DNA from: Lycorma delicatula
Taxonomy: Eukaryota; Arthropoda; Insecta; Hemiptera; Fulgoridae
Direction of reading: 5' to 3'
Assembly (NCBI RefSeq): GCF_047948215.1
Contig: NC_134456.1
Location: 79,784,515-79,848,514, forward strand
DNA: 64,000 bases
Made by a program: the position numbers and the translations under genes. The notes under the pieces are model-generated. The model did not search any database. It was not told where the DNA came from and saw nothing but the letters and a program-made list of their open reading frames with translations. Positions 58,569 to 64,000 of this stretch are shown piece by piece (within the stretch, counting starts at the first letter, position 1; each line of letters starts with the position of its first letter).

Positions 58569-61500
58569 CATTTAAAAAAAAATCAATAAAAAACTAAACT
58601 TATAAAAAAAATAATCTATCCTTTAAAAAAGATGTTTGATTCAACAAATCAAATTTAGATCAAACAAAGAGAAAATGCTAACTAAGATTAGGAAAATTCA
58701 ACTGCTTCAGTTTATTAAAAAAAAAAAAAATGAAATCATTCAAATTTATCTTGTATGCATGACCTATCTCAAGGATCTGTAAGATGTATAGTTACATAAA
58801 AATGGTACTTACATAAAAGGAATGTAATTTTGAGCATAAATTTTAAATTTTTAACTGAAAATAATGTTCATTTAATGAATTTGTAAGCATTATCAATATG
58901 TTATGGTTAAGTAAGAAATGAGCTTTTCTTTAGACTGTTACTTTATAATTGCTATTTAATAACACCAGCTTTTATTTTAATGTTGTGTGATCCGACTTTA
59001 AAACCTTTCATTTCTAAAAAAATGTTGAAATAAATTTATATTAAGAAACTGTTTCTCATATATTAATGACTTCTCATGGAATGATATAAGATTGTACACT
59101 TCAACTTATGATGTTGAAGAAGGAAAGTAATCTTCTATCATGTGTCTTTTTAAAAATTATACAAGAGAATGTATGTTATTACATGATAGTGGCTATTTTG
59201 TTTACTTTTCAGATACTGGTACTATTAGTTACAGCATTTTTGTGCTTTTATCGAGTTTTTTTTTTTTAATTTTATCATTTCCACTTTTTCTGTCATTATA
59301 ACATTGAAAAAATGAACCTTAGTTAAGCTTAAGCTCAAGCTAAATCTCTTGTATTGGTATTTTAATCCCCTCTGTAAAATGACATTAAAAAATACAATCA
59401 ATTTAAATAGGTTTAATCAGTACAAGAGTAATAACAACATAACTGTTGTTTGTGGTAGTCAGAAGGACATGTTTTAGGTTAAGAGAGGTTATAAAAGCAG
59501 TATTATTGCGAGGAAATGTGTAATTATTGGACAGCAATAAATATTCTACGTGAATTACTTACATTTTTTTTTTTTATAAATTAAGATAGTTATAAATTGG
59601 TAATTGTATTTAGCAGTCATCCATCTAGGGTGCATAGTATTTGAAATTATTGGTTTGAAAAGTAATATATTTAAAAAAATTATTTTACAGTTGCTGTTGG
59701 CTCCAACACCATTTGTTATTGGAATACCAACTAGTTTCCTTATGTACAAAAATAATTTCAGGTAAATGTTTTCATTATTATTTAAATTAAAAGAAACAGA
59801 AAAAAAATAGTTTAGAAAATTTCACTTTAACTTGTTGTAACTGAATATTATTATTTATTAAATTATTTTTTTATCGGTGAAAGTGGTTTTTTGTATCCCG
59901 GAGATGGTAAAAATACTTCAATATAATGTCAATATTTTAAATCATATTTTTAATTATTCTATTTTTAAAAAAATCTTCTGATATACAGAGTAAAATTATT
60001 AAACTTGGAGATAAGAACAAAAGCGGGGAATGGGGAAAAATCAATTTTAAATTTAAAAAAAAATGATTAGTTCTTCCTTCTTTCAGTTGCTGAAAGACTA
60101 TTGAACATTTAACTTAACATTTTTCTATTAACTACTTTACTTTTTTGGATTAAATTATGTTAATGAACTTAAAAGGAAATTATACTTAGCATTGATTGTG
60201 TTGTTACAACTTTAATGAAGCAAAAAAAAATGTTATTAAACTTAGGATTTGCTATTGATATTCTTACATTTCAGGGTTTGCTTTCTGATATGTCCCGTTT
60301 CGATAACCAGCACCATTAGACTTCTTTTCTCATTATTTGACCATAGATTGAGAAGGATTCTCCAGAAATGTCACATCTGTATTTTCAAAATTCCCCTTGT
60401 CTTGGAACATTTTTACCTCCTCTTTCTTTAGCTTTTACCTTTACAGTATCTGTGATTTTTCCTCTGGGCATGAAGATTTTCTCATCATTCTTTCTTAGCT
60501 ATTTTTCCACTCCCCAATTTCATTGTATGCCCAAAACAACTTTCTCATCTTTGCTCCTTGTTTACATTCATTCTCTCATTCCTAGTAACTTGCCAAAAAT
60601 TTAATCTTCTGTTTTATCTTTACTCATTATGTCACGTGTTTCTTAATAATTTATTTTTAAAATAAATTAAAATATTGAAGTCTTTTTAACTATTTTATCA
60701 GTTGACTTTTTTTAAGTTTCTTTTCTTCTTGTGTAGATGGAGAAGTTATTTTTGTTCTTAATATAAATTCTACTTGTTCTGACATTGTCTTCTTTAATTG
60801 TATGCAAATATTGTTAATTATATCTTATAGTATTAATATGATAAATAAACCAACTTCTTTTTTTTTTTTGTCTTCAGTCATTTGACTGGTTTGATGCAGC
60901 TCTCCAAGATTCCCTATCTGGTGCTAGTGCTAGTTTCATTTCAGTATACCCTCTACATCCTACATCCCTAACAATTTGTTTTACATATTCCAAACGTGGC
61001 CTGCCTACACAATTTTTCCCTTCTACCTGTCCTTCCAATATTAAAGCGACTATTCCAGGATGCCTTAGTATGTGGCCTATAAGTCTGTCTCTTCTTTTAA
61101 CTATATTTTTCCAAATGCTTCTTTCTTCATCTATTTGCCGCAATACCTCTTCATTTGTCACTTTATCCACCCATCTGATTTTTAACATTCTCCTATAGCA
61201 CCACATTTCAAAAGCTTCTAACATTTTCTTCTCAGATACTCCGATTGTCCAAGTTTCACTTCCATATAAAGCGACACTCCAAACATACACTTTCAAAAAT
61301 CTTTTCCTGACATTTAAATTAATTTTTGATATAAACAAATTATATTTCTTACTGAAGGCTCGTTTAGCTTGTGCTATTCAGCATTTTATATCGCTCCTGC
61401 TTCGTCCATCTTTAGTAATTCTACTTCCCAAATAACAAAATTCTTCTACCTCCATAATCTTTTCTCCTCCTATTTTCACATTCTGTGGTCCATCTTTGTT

Positions 61501-63218
61501 ATTTCTACTACATTTCATTACTTTTGTTTTGTTCTTGTTTATTTTCATGCGATAGTTCTTACGTAGGACTTCATCCATGCCGTTCATTGTTTCTTCTAAA
61601 TCCTTTTTACTCTCGGCTAGAATTACTATATCATCAGCAAATCCAACTTCAAGACAAGAAAATGTTACTTCTTGATAATGCAGGATAATATCTCTATTTT
61701 AAATAAGTTGATTGACTTAACAAAATGTGCATATATTTAAAAAAAAATAATTAAAATATGAGTTAATTTTTAAATATATTTCTAGAAATCTTTTCAGAAC
61801 TATTTTCTGATTACATTACATCGTATGATAAAGTTCAATGCATAAATTTTATCAGTAAAATTCAAAAATATATCTTAAATACTATATTGAAAACACAAAA
61901 TACGGGATGCCCCAAGATAAACCGAACCCAATGCAAGCAAAGAACACATGAATTGTAAAGCAATATTACACAAGTAAATGAAAGACAAAAATCTACTTAT
62001 GTGGGCTCCTCCATCCCTACAGGTACTGCTAAAAATGTTTACTACCATGGTCAAACACAGTTGGCCTGATGAATTACATTTAGTGCAACTTGTAATTCAT
62101 CCCGTTGGATGTTGGTAATGGTATTGCATGTATTCTGTTGTATGCGTCAAAGAGTTCGTGGAATGTTCTGGTAAACCTTGCTCTTCAGATTGCCTCACAA
62201 CTGGACAGGTGACCATGGAAGTAATAAATCCTTTGTGGCAGTCTTGTCAGATGTGTAAAAACTGAGTCACTGCTTCCAAGGAAGCATATGCTGCTGCGCC
62301 ATCTTACTGGAAATACGTGAAACATTGTTTGTCTTCCCACAGTTACTCTATGAAGGGCTGGAAGATGGAAGATTTTGGCAATGTAATGCGCTGAGTTTAC
62401 TGTGTCTCTGAAGAAAATGGGCCCAGTGATTTCATTCCCCACTCAGTGCACCACACTTCAGTCTTTACATCATGCAGCAGTAGCTTTTAATTGTACATGG
62501 TGATTTTACGTATAATATGTAAAAGTCATGAAACCAACACAACTGAACTACGAAATTTGCCAACTCACTAAGTTTGAGAAAAATAGTAATATTAAAAATG
62601 CATCAAACTATTTGATCACATCTTAATCAGATCCTTTAACCATTTCAAAATGACCAGCAGTAATAAAGTCCTATCTTTCACACAACTGATGAAGAAGCTG
62701 GACAATAGTTCTGAAAATATCTGGAGGTATTGTTCCACATATTTAAAATGCAAGTCTTGTGTGAAACTAATTTTTTTGTTTGTAAGGTTAAAAGTTGAAT
62801 GATGCATTTAAAAAAGTTTATTTTTTACCAAAAAAAAATTGTGTAAATTTTACCTAAATTTCATGTGATTATGTTACAAAGTGTGCTTTGTTACAATTTG
62901 TTTGTTTTATATGTTATAAAAATCATGAAGTTAACTTTTGAGTGAAATTTTTTTTCTTATCGTTCCATCTTATGTTGCTGTTTTATGATTTCACAAAATA
63001 AAAACAGGTACAATTTGAAATATGATTTGTATTTAATATAATATGCATTTTGTGAATTTTGGCTACATTACTACTGTTATATTGTTTTTAGGTTACCTGA
63101 TGATATCTGGTTAGTTGATTTAGATTCTAATAAAATTTCTCCCCCTTCTGGTACTCAAGAGTCTTTACCTCCTCTTCCAGAACCAGAGGGAACTGTACTG
63201 AAGAATGTACTTAAACAG
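26104..63218 (+). CDS. MADD: MADD / Rab3 GDP-GTP exchange factor homologue, 5' part (ten coding exons)
   Basis: Exons 26104-26214, 28902-29070, 37345-37501, 40885-41065, 41368-41525, 45333-45468, 51150-51308, 56699-56830, 59691-59761 and 63092-63218 total 1401 bases, 467 codons, with no stop; all internal introns are GT-AG and the phases agree. Family knowledge: MADD (DENN/MADD; Rab3-GEF in flies) activates Rab3 and Rab27 GTPases at synaptic and secretory vesicles, and the vertebrate protein also binds TNF-receptor death domains. The exons cover uDENN (about residues 10-300, interrupted by a Ser/Arg-rich linker at 103-206), the core cDENN (about 305-425) and the start of dDENN. The family protein is usually over 1500 residues, so at least two thirds lies beyond the right edge. 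The start is the first in-frame ATG after an in-frame stop and has A at -3. Drosophila Rab3-GEF is the nearest functional comparison. Confidence 0.95.
26215..28901 (+). other. MADD intron 1
   Basis: 2687 bases, GT...AG. It holds a worn SINE B piece (26575-26640), a C-rich region at 27090-27370 that could be an old LINE coding remnant (weak), and a T run (28525-28543). No exon is seen. Confidence 0.8.
28902..29070 (+). CDS. MADD: MADD coding exon 2
   Basis: 169 bases, entering in phase 0 and leaving after one base of a Gly codon. It encodes [20 protein letters not shown], then FCQPEGC and [13 protein letters not shown], central uDENN blocks that are nearly invariant in the family. Confidence 0.95.
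29125..29260 (+). repeat. SINE family B copy in intron 2
   Basis: GAGGTGGAGTGGTAGTATCT (A-box region), CCTTTCATTCAGAAGGTCCT, a B box around GTTTAAATCCTGG and GGCATGGCATTTTTC follow the SINE B order. Confidence 0.8.
29580..30960 (+). mobile_element. LINE remnant (CFDP2/RTE-like), endonuclease end to reverse transcriptase
   Basis: Heavily mutated plus-strand coding blocks in LINE order: an endonuclease end ([13 protein letters not shown] at about 29710), a linker (KIRMCK-like and EDWLND-like at about 30130), [20 protein letters not shown] (30555-30620), and [20 protein letters not shown] with [13 protein letters not shown] (30690-30790), a reverse transcriptase block normally reading like RTI.LI.H.SK.LLRI. 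Stops and frameshifts are frequent. The clade is the same as the copies at 15206, 49730, 57331 and 60870. Confidence 0.7.
31530..31550. repeat. Alternating purine/pyrimidine stretch
   Basis: 21 bases of strict alternation (ACACATGCATGCGCATGTGC and one more G), a sequence able to form Z-DNA. A short TTACTTATTAATACACAT duplication adjoins it. Confidence 0.7.
32955..33045 (-). repeat. SINE family B copy in intron 2
   Basis: The complement carries GAGTGGTAGCATCTCAGCC, CTAGAGGTCCTAGGTTCGAA and ATGACATTTTTCATATGC. Confidence 0.75.
35820..36695. mobile_element. Fold-back (long inverted repeat) element carrying a SINE
   Basis: 35828-36030 is matched, inverted, by about 36455-36690. The outer part is strong (GATTTTGATGAAATTTGGAA and then ATATACCTTATTTAGGAT on both arms), the inner part weaker. 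The centre holds a GCGAAGCGAGC motif and a SINE B copy (36213-36363). No coding frame is seen, so it is a non-autonomous DNA element or a collapsed inverted pair. Confidence 0.7.
36213..36363 (-). repeat. SINE family B copy inside the fold-back element
   Basis: The complement reads ACCGGCCTCTGTGGCATGAG, GGTACCATCTCGGCCTTTCA, a B box around GGTTCGAATCTC and CATCTCATCCTCTGAAGC. Imperfect flanking repeats (TTAACCTTAAC and TTAACCGTAAC) may be its target duplication. Confidence 0.8.
37345..37501 (+). CDS. MADD: MADD coding exon 3
   Basis: 157 bases; completes the split Gly codon and leaves after two bases. It encodes [20 protein letters not shown], then a Ser/Arg-rich stretch including [29 protein letters not shown] is conserved; the rest begins the low-complexity insert of the uDENN domain, with several potential phosphorylation sites. 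Confidence 0.93.
37634..37676. repeat. Near-perfect hairpin in intron 3
   Basis: GATAACAGACTGACC (37638-37652), loop TCATA, then its exact complement (37658-37672). The stem extends by ACTT/AAGT with one bulged base. It lies about 135 bases after exon 3. Confidence 0.95.
37680..38180 (-). mobile_element. LINE 3' remnant, minus strand
   Basis: In minus frames one reads pieces like [20 protein letters not shown], then FFGHM and [14 protein letters not shown], the C-terminal blocks after a LINE reverse transcriptase. Broken by stops. The sequence differs from the 60.9-kb LINE, so it is another family. Confidence 0.65.
40885..41065 (+). CDS. MADD: MADD coding exon 4
   Basis: 181 bases; completes a Ser codon and ends in phase 0. 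It encodes the Ser/Asp/Arg-rich linker [20 protein letters not shown], ending SPRASRKRQ. Low complexity and probably disordered, with basic and phospho-acceptor residues. The loop varies in length between species and may be regulatory. Confidence 0.93.
41066..41367 (+). other. MADD intron 4
   Basis: 302 bases, GT...AG, by far the shortest intron of the gene here and free of repeats that I can see. Confidence 0.9.
41368..41525 (+). CDS. MADD: MADD coding exon 5
   Basis: 158 bases, phase 0 in, two bases over at the end. [20 protein letters not shown] and then [16 protein letters not shown] are diagnostic uDENN blocks. Confidence 0.95.
43120..44240 (+). pseudogene. Tigger transposase remnant with internal triplication
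   Basis: Blocks in order: [20 protein letters not shown] and [20 protein letters not shown] (CENP-B-type DNA-binding part, 43370-43500), [20 protein letters not shown] with [10 protein letters not shown] (43655-43745), then the region before the last catalytic residues as [13 protein letters not shown] and [20 protein letters not shown] (44020-44220). A 67-bp tandem repeat disrupts the catalytic domain; stops are common elsewhere. The family derives from pogo transposases. Confidence 0.8.
43920..44120 (+). repeat. 67-bp tandem repeat, about three copies, inside the Tigger transposase
   Basis: CAGTGCATCC recurs at 43952, 44019 and 44086, a 67-base period, with nearly identical units containing ATCTCCAATTATCAAACAT. 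As 67 is not a multiple of three, each unit shifts the reading frame. Confidence 0.95.
45333..45468 (+). CDS. MADD: MADD coding exon 6
   Basis: 136 bases, entering after two bases of a Ser codon and ending in phase 0. It encodes [20 protein letters not shown], then [20 protein letters not shown], the end of uDENN and the link to cDENN. Confidence 0.95.
46472..46740 (+). mobile_element. 5' end fragment of a mariner-like element
   Basis: It begins TA then CTAGGTTGGTTCAGAAAGTA, a terminal-repeat style start (GGTTGGT.C..AAAGTAAC), and includes an ATG (46636) followed by [20 protein letters not shown], similar to the first helix of mariner transposases. The rest is lost. Confidence 0.55.
47690..47795 (-). 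repeat. SINE family B remnant
   Basis: The complement holds CTGTCTTTCATTTGGAAGGT and GTGTTTGAATGCCAATCAGA in the SINE B order. Confidence 0.5.
48130..48225 (+). repeat. SINE family B remnant
   Basis: AGAGTGGTTGTGTCTATGG, GGTTCTGGGTTCAAATGTC and AGTCAAGCTTGGTATTTTT keep the head, B box and spacer. Confidence 0.6.
49224..49250. repeat. (CA)n microsatellite
   Basis: About 13 CA units after a short CATA-type start. Confidence 0.95.
49730..50680 (+). mobile_element. LINE remnant (CFDP2/RTE-like), C-terminal reverse transcriptase region
   Basis: The plus strand near 50115 reads [12 protein letters not shown], a stop, [20 protein letters not shown] and [14 protein letters not shown]. It corresponds to the [12 protein letters not shown] block coded on the minus strand at 61378-61587. 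Many stops; it ends near GACTGATGATTCAGCAACAA. Confidence 0.7.
51150..51308 (+). CDS. MADD: MADD coding exon 7
   Basis: 159 bases, 53 codons, phase 0 both sides. [20 protein letters not shown] followed by [20 protein letters not shown] opens the core DENN (cDENN) domain, which with dDENN forms the exchange module that contacts the Rab GTPase. Confidence 0.97.
51590..52200 (-). pseudogene. Tc1/mariner-like transposase remnant
   Basis: The minus strand shows [14 protein letters not shown] (52145 region), [15 protein letters not shown] (52000), [19 protein letters not shown] (51860, where QQDGAP.HF..EVR is usual) and a worn [13 protein letters not shown] (51740, for DFFLWGYVK). Stops and substitutions are many. 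A third transposase family of the window. Confidence 0.6.
53590..54010 (+). pseudogene. piggyBac-type (PGBD-like) transposase remnant
   Basis: Blocks in shifting plus frames: [20 protein letters not shown], a KNSMKE then a stop then [10 protein letters not shown], and [20 protein letters not shown] followed by SNKNLL. These match the conserved order YWSTDPLL..P.F...MSRDRF..ILRMLHF of piggyBac transposases. The catalytic Asp region is barely readable and no termini are seen. Confidence 0.7.
54930..56293 (+). mobile_element. Mariner element, full length but dead
   Basis: The ends carry inverted repeats: CTTTCAATAAGTCCTTAGAA on the left and, as complement, CGTTCAATAAATCCTTAGAA on the right. Size about 1.36 kb, normal for mariner. 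It contains one broken transposase in the same direction. Confidence 0.8.
55170..56227 (+). pseudogene. Mariner transposase, broken
   Basis: From about 55170 the order is [32 protein letters not shown] (helix-turn-helix), [35 protein letters not shown], then [19 protein letters not shown] (first catalytic Asp), [20 protein letters not shown], a worn HQDNA-type region (55905), [20 protein letters not shown] (where the third catalytic Asp of the DD34D triad is usual, here replaced by Val) and LKGDYVEK at the end. At least three frame or stop defects (near 55411, 55560 and 55805) break it. Confidence 0.88.
56699..56830 (+). CDS. MADD: MADD coding exon 8
   Basis: 132 bases, 44 codons, phase 0 both sides. 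[20 protein letters not shown] then [18 protein letters not shown] is the most conserved part of cDENN and differs at few positions from vertebrate MADD. Confidence 0.97.
57320..57775 (-). mobile_element. LINE (CFDP2/RTE-like), short 5'-truncated copy
   Basis: It starts with a T run (the A tail of the minus strand), then TCATTTGACTGGTTTGATGC, and runs parallel to 60870-61330 with small gaps. It covers only the C-terminal part of the reverse transcriptase ORF and has frameshifts. Confidence 0.85.
58509..58568. repeat. (TA)n / (TAA)n compound microsatellite
   Basis: About 7 TA units followed by about 15 TAA units. Confidence 0.95.
59691..59761 (+). CDS. MADD: MADD coding exon 9
   Basis: 71 bases, phase 0 in, two bases over at the end. 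[20 protein letters not shown] ends cDENN; LLAPTP..IG.P.SF is the family signature. The shortest coding exon found. Confidence 0.96.
60874..61338 (-). pseudogene. LINE ORF2 C-terminal region
   Basis: 154 codons open. [80 protein letters not shown] and [16 protein letters not shown] are the thumb and C-terminal blocks found in many arthropod 'endonuclease-reverse transcriptase' LINE proteins. A frame change near 61340-61380 separates it from the upstream piece. It has no role in the MADD gene. Confidence 0.85.
61378..61635 (-). pseudogene. LINE reverse transcriptase, palm/thumb fragment
   Basis: [49 protein letters not shown] and [13 protein letters not shown] follow the catalytic ADD box. 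Same family as 15318-15818 and 49730-50680. Confidence 0.85.
61903..62450 (-). mobile_element. Tc1/mariner-like element, 3' half remnant
   Basis: It starts after a TA at 61901-61902 with CGGGATGCCCCAAGATAAAC, a terminal-repeat style end. Minus frames hold [40 protein letters not shown] (for FQQDGA..H....) and other transposase-like pieces. Only the catalytic half is readable. Confidence 0.55.
63092..63218 (+). CDS. MADD: MADD coding exon 10 (last in the window)
   Basis: 127 bases, completing an Arg codon and ending in phase 0. It encodes [20 protein letters not shown], then [18 protein letters not shown], the start of the dDENN region. The donor GT at 63219 is good; the next exon is not in the remaining 782 bases. 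Confidence 0.95.
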
Positions 63219-64000
63219 GTAATTAAATATTTTTAATTGTTTATGTTTTATGCTTTTTAATATTTTTTCAGGTTGCACATCTTGCAGAATGTTTTATACA
63301 TTTATTTGTGCATATTTAATTTTATGATAATACACACTTCTAAAGTTGTTGTTTATTAATTATTTATTGAGAATGGTTTTTTAAGTGTTATGTTTGTTGG
63401 AGGTGGTAGTCGTGCATTTCTTGTACCTGATGACGATTTATTCTTTGGATAGAAATCTGTTTTATGTTAATATTATTATAGAATGTAATTATTTTGAGTG
63501 AAGTTGTTACCATACATCATTTAAATTGAATGAGCCTGTATAATAATAATAATACATTTTTATTCATGAAAATAGTTAATTTTTTATCATTAAAACGCTC
63601 AAATCTAATGAAAAAATTATATTACAAAATTGACATATCCTCATTGCTCAGGCTATTTTTGGTGTAAGTTACTTCGTTGTTAATTCAGATTGTTACTACC
63701 ATCTTCAAAATACAATTGTTCTTGAATAGGTAGTGCATAAAAGAACTGTATGATGCTAATAAATGCTTTTGTGTAATTTCACTCTAGTGAAATTTAACTA
63801 TCGTGATCCATCTTAGTTATTATTATATGCCACCATATTTAATTTACTTAAAACGAGCATGGTAAGTGATAAAAAAAAGATTATTTGAATCATCCTGTGT
63901 AATTAGTAAAATGAGCTATTGTTTAATAAAGTTAACTTATTACGAGAGTAGTTCTGTTAAGTGTTGATAAGAAATCATTGAGGTACTTATTTTATGAATT
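63219..64000 (+). other. Start of MADD intron 10
   Basis: AT-rich, no exon seen. The TTTTTTCAG at about 63264-63272 looks like an acceptor, but the bases after it do not encode the expected dDENN continuation. Confidence 0.7.

Larger units (their letters stand above)
56831..59690 (+). other. MADD intron 8
   Basis: 2860 bases, GT...AG. It holds a 5'-truncated LINE (57320-57775), an AT palindromic stretch (57765-57835) and a TA/TAA microsatellite (58509-58568). Otherwise nothing is seen. Confidence 0.8.
60856..61690 (-). mobile_element. LINE (CFDP2/RTE-like), best copy in the window
   Basis: A T run at 60856-60870 marks the A tail of the minus strand. The minus strand encodes the C-terminal part of the reverse transcriptase protein; the 5' end is truncated near 61640, just after an (A)DD-box-like ADDIVILA stretch. 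Direct repeat of 57320-57775, in the same orientation. Confidence 0.88.
59762..63091 (+). other. MADD intron 9
   Basis: 3330 bases, GT...AG. It holds a LINE copy (60856-61690) and a transposase remnant (61903-62450). The frames at 60249-60604 have no motif. Confidence 0.8.

Noticed and set aside
60249..60604. Two overlapping plus-strand frames
   Set aside because: Phe/Ser-rich low-complexity translation of T-rich DNA; no motif on either strand.
63264..63310. MADD exon 11 after a good-looking acceptor
   Set aside because: The translation does not resemble the dDENN continuation, and no suitable donor follows in frame.
1..64000. CRISPR array, bacterial operon or viral genome
   Set aside because: No regularly spaced repeats with unique spacers, no prokaryotic gene order and no envelope or capsid genes; all repeats are explained as eukaryotic transposons or microsatellites.

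Overview
The window looks like a piece of an AT-rich insect nuclear genome. The evidence is GT-AG introns, dense insect-type transposable elements (Helitron, Ty3/Gypsy, R1-like and RTE/CFDP2-like LINEs, mariner, Tigger, piggyBac, tRNA-derived SINEs) and one host gene with multi-kilobase introns. A hemipteran-type genome is my guess, but the sequence does not settle the order.

Layout. About 1-22 kb has no host gene that I can support. It is a mosaic of transposon copies, several of them nested: an internally deleted Helitron with both termini (611-2722) carrying a SINE; a 5' R1-like LINE fragment (4748-5730); an almost complete Ty3/Gypsy LTR retrotransposon on the minus strand (7728-12948) with near-identical LTRs, a gag deletion and an in-frame stop in pol; a Tc1/mariner-like transposase remnant (about 13441-16285) split by two LINE insertions; and a second transposase remnant (about 17150-18130) interrupted by a 43-bp SINE tail with a 12-bp target duplication.

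About 22-64 kb is the 5' part of one host gene on the plus strand. Ten coding exons (26104-26214 to 63092-63218) join without a stop into 467 codons of a MADD / Rab3 GDP-GTP exchange factor (DENN-domain protein). The start codon is present; the gene runs off the right edge. The introns carry further remnants: an RTE/CFDP2-like LINE in several copies, a fold-back element, a Tigger with a 67-bp triplication, mariner and piggyBac pieces, and many worn SINEs.

CpG dinucleotides are common left of about 22 kb and scarce to the right. This fits a germline-methylated transcription unit that starts near 22 kb, so a CpG-containing stretch at about 21.47-21.98 kb is the best guess for the MADD promoter or first non-coding exon. 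I found no tRNA, rRNA, CRISPR array or clearly new biological system; the unusual material lies in the transposon structures and the CpG step.
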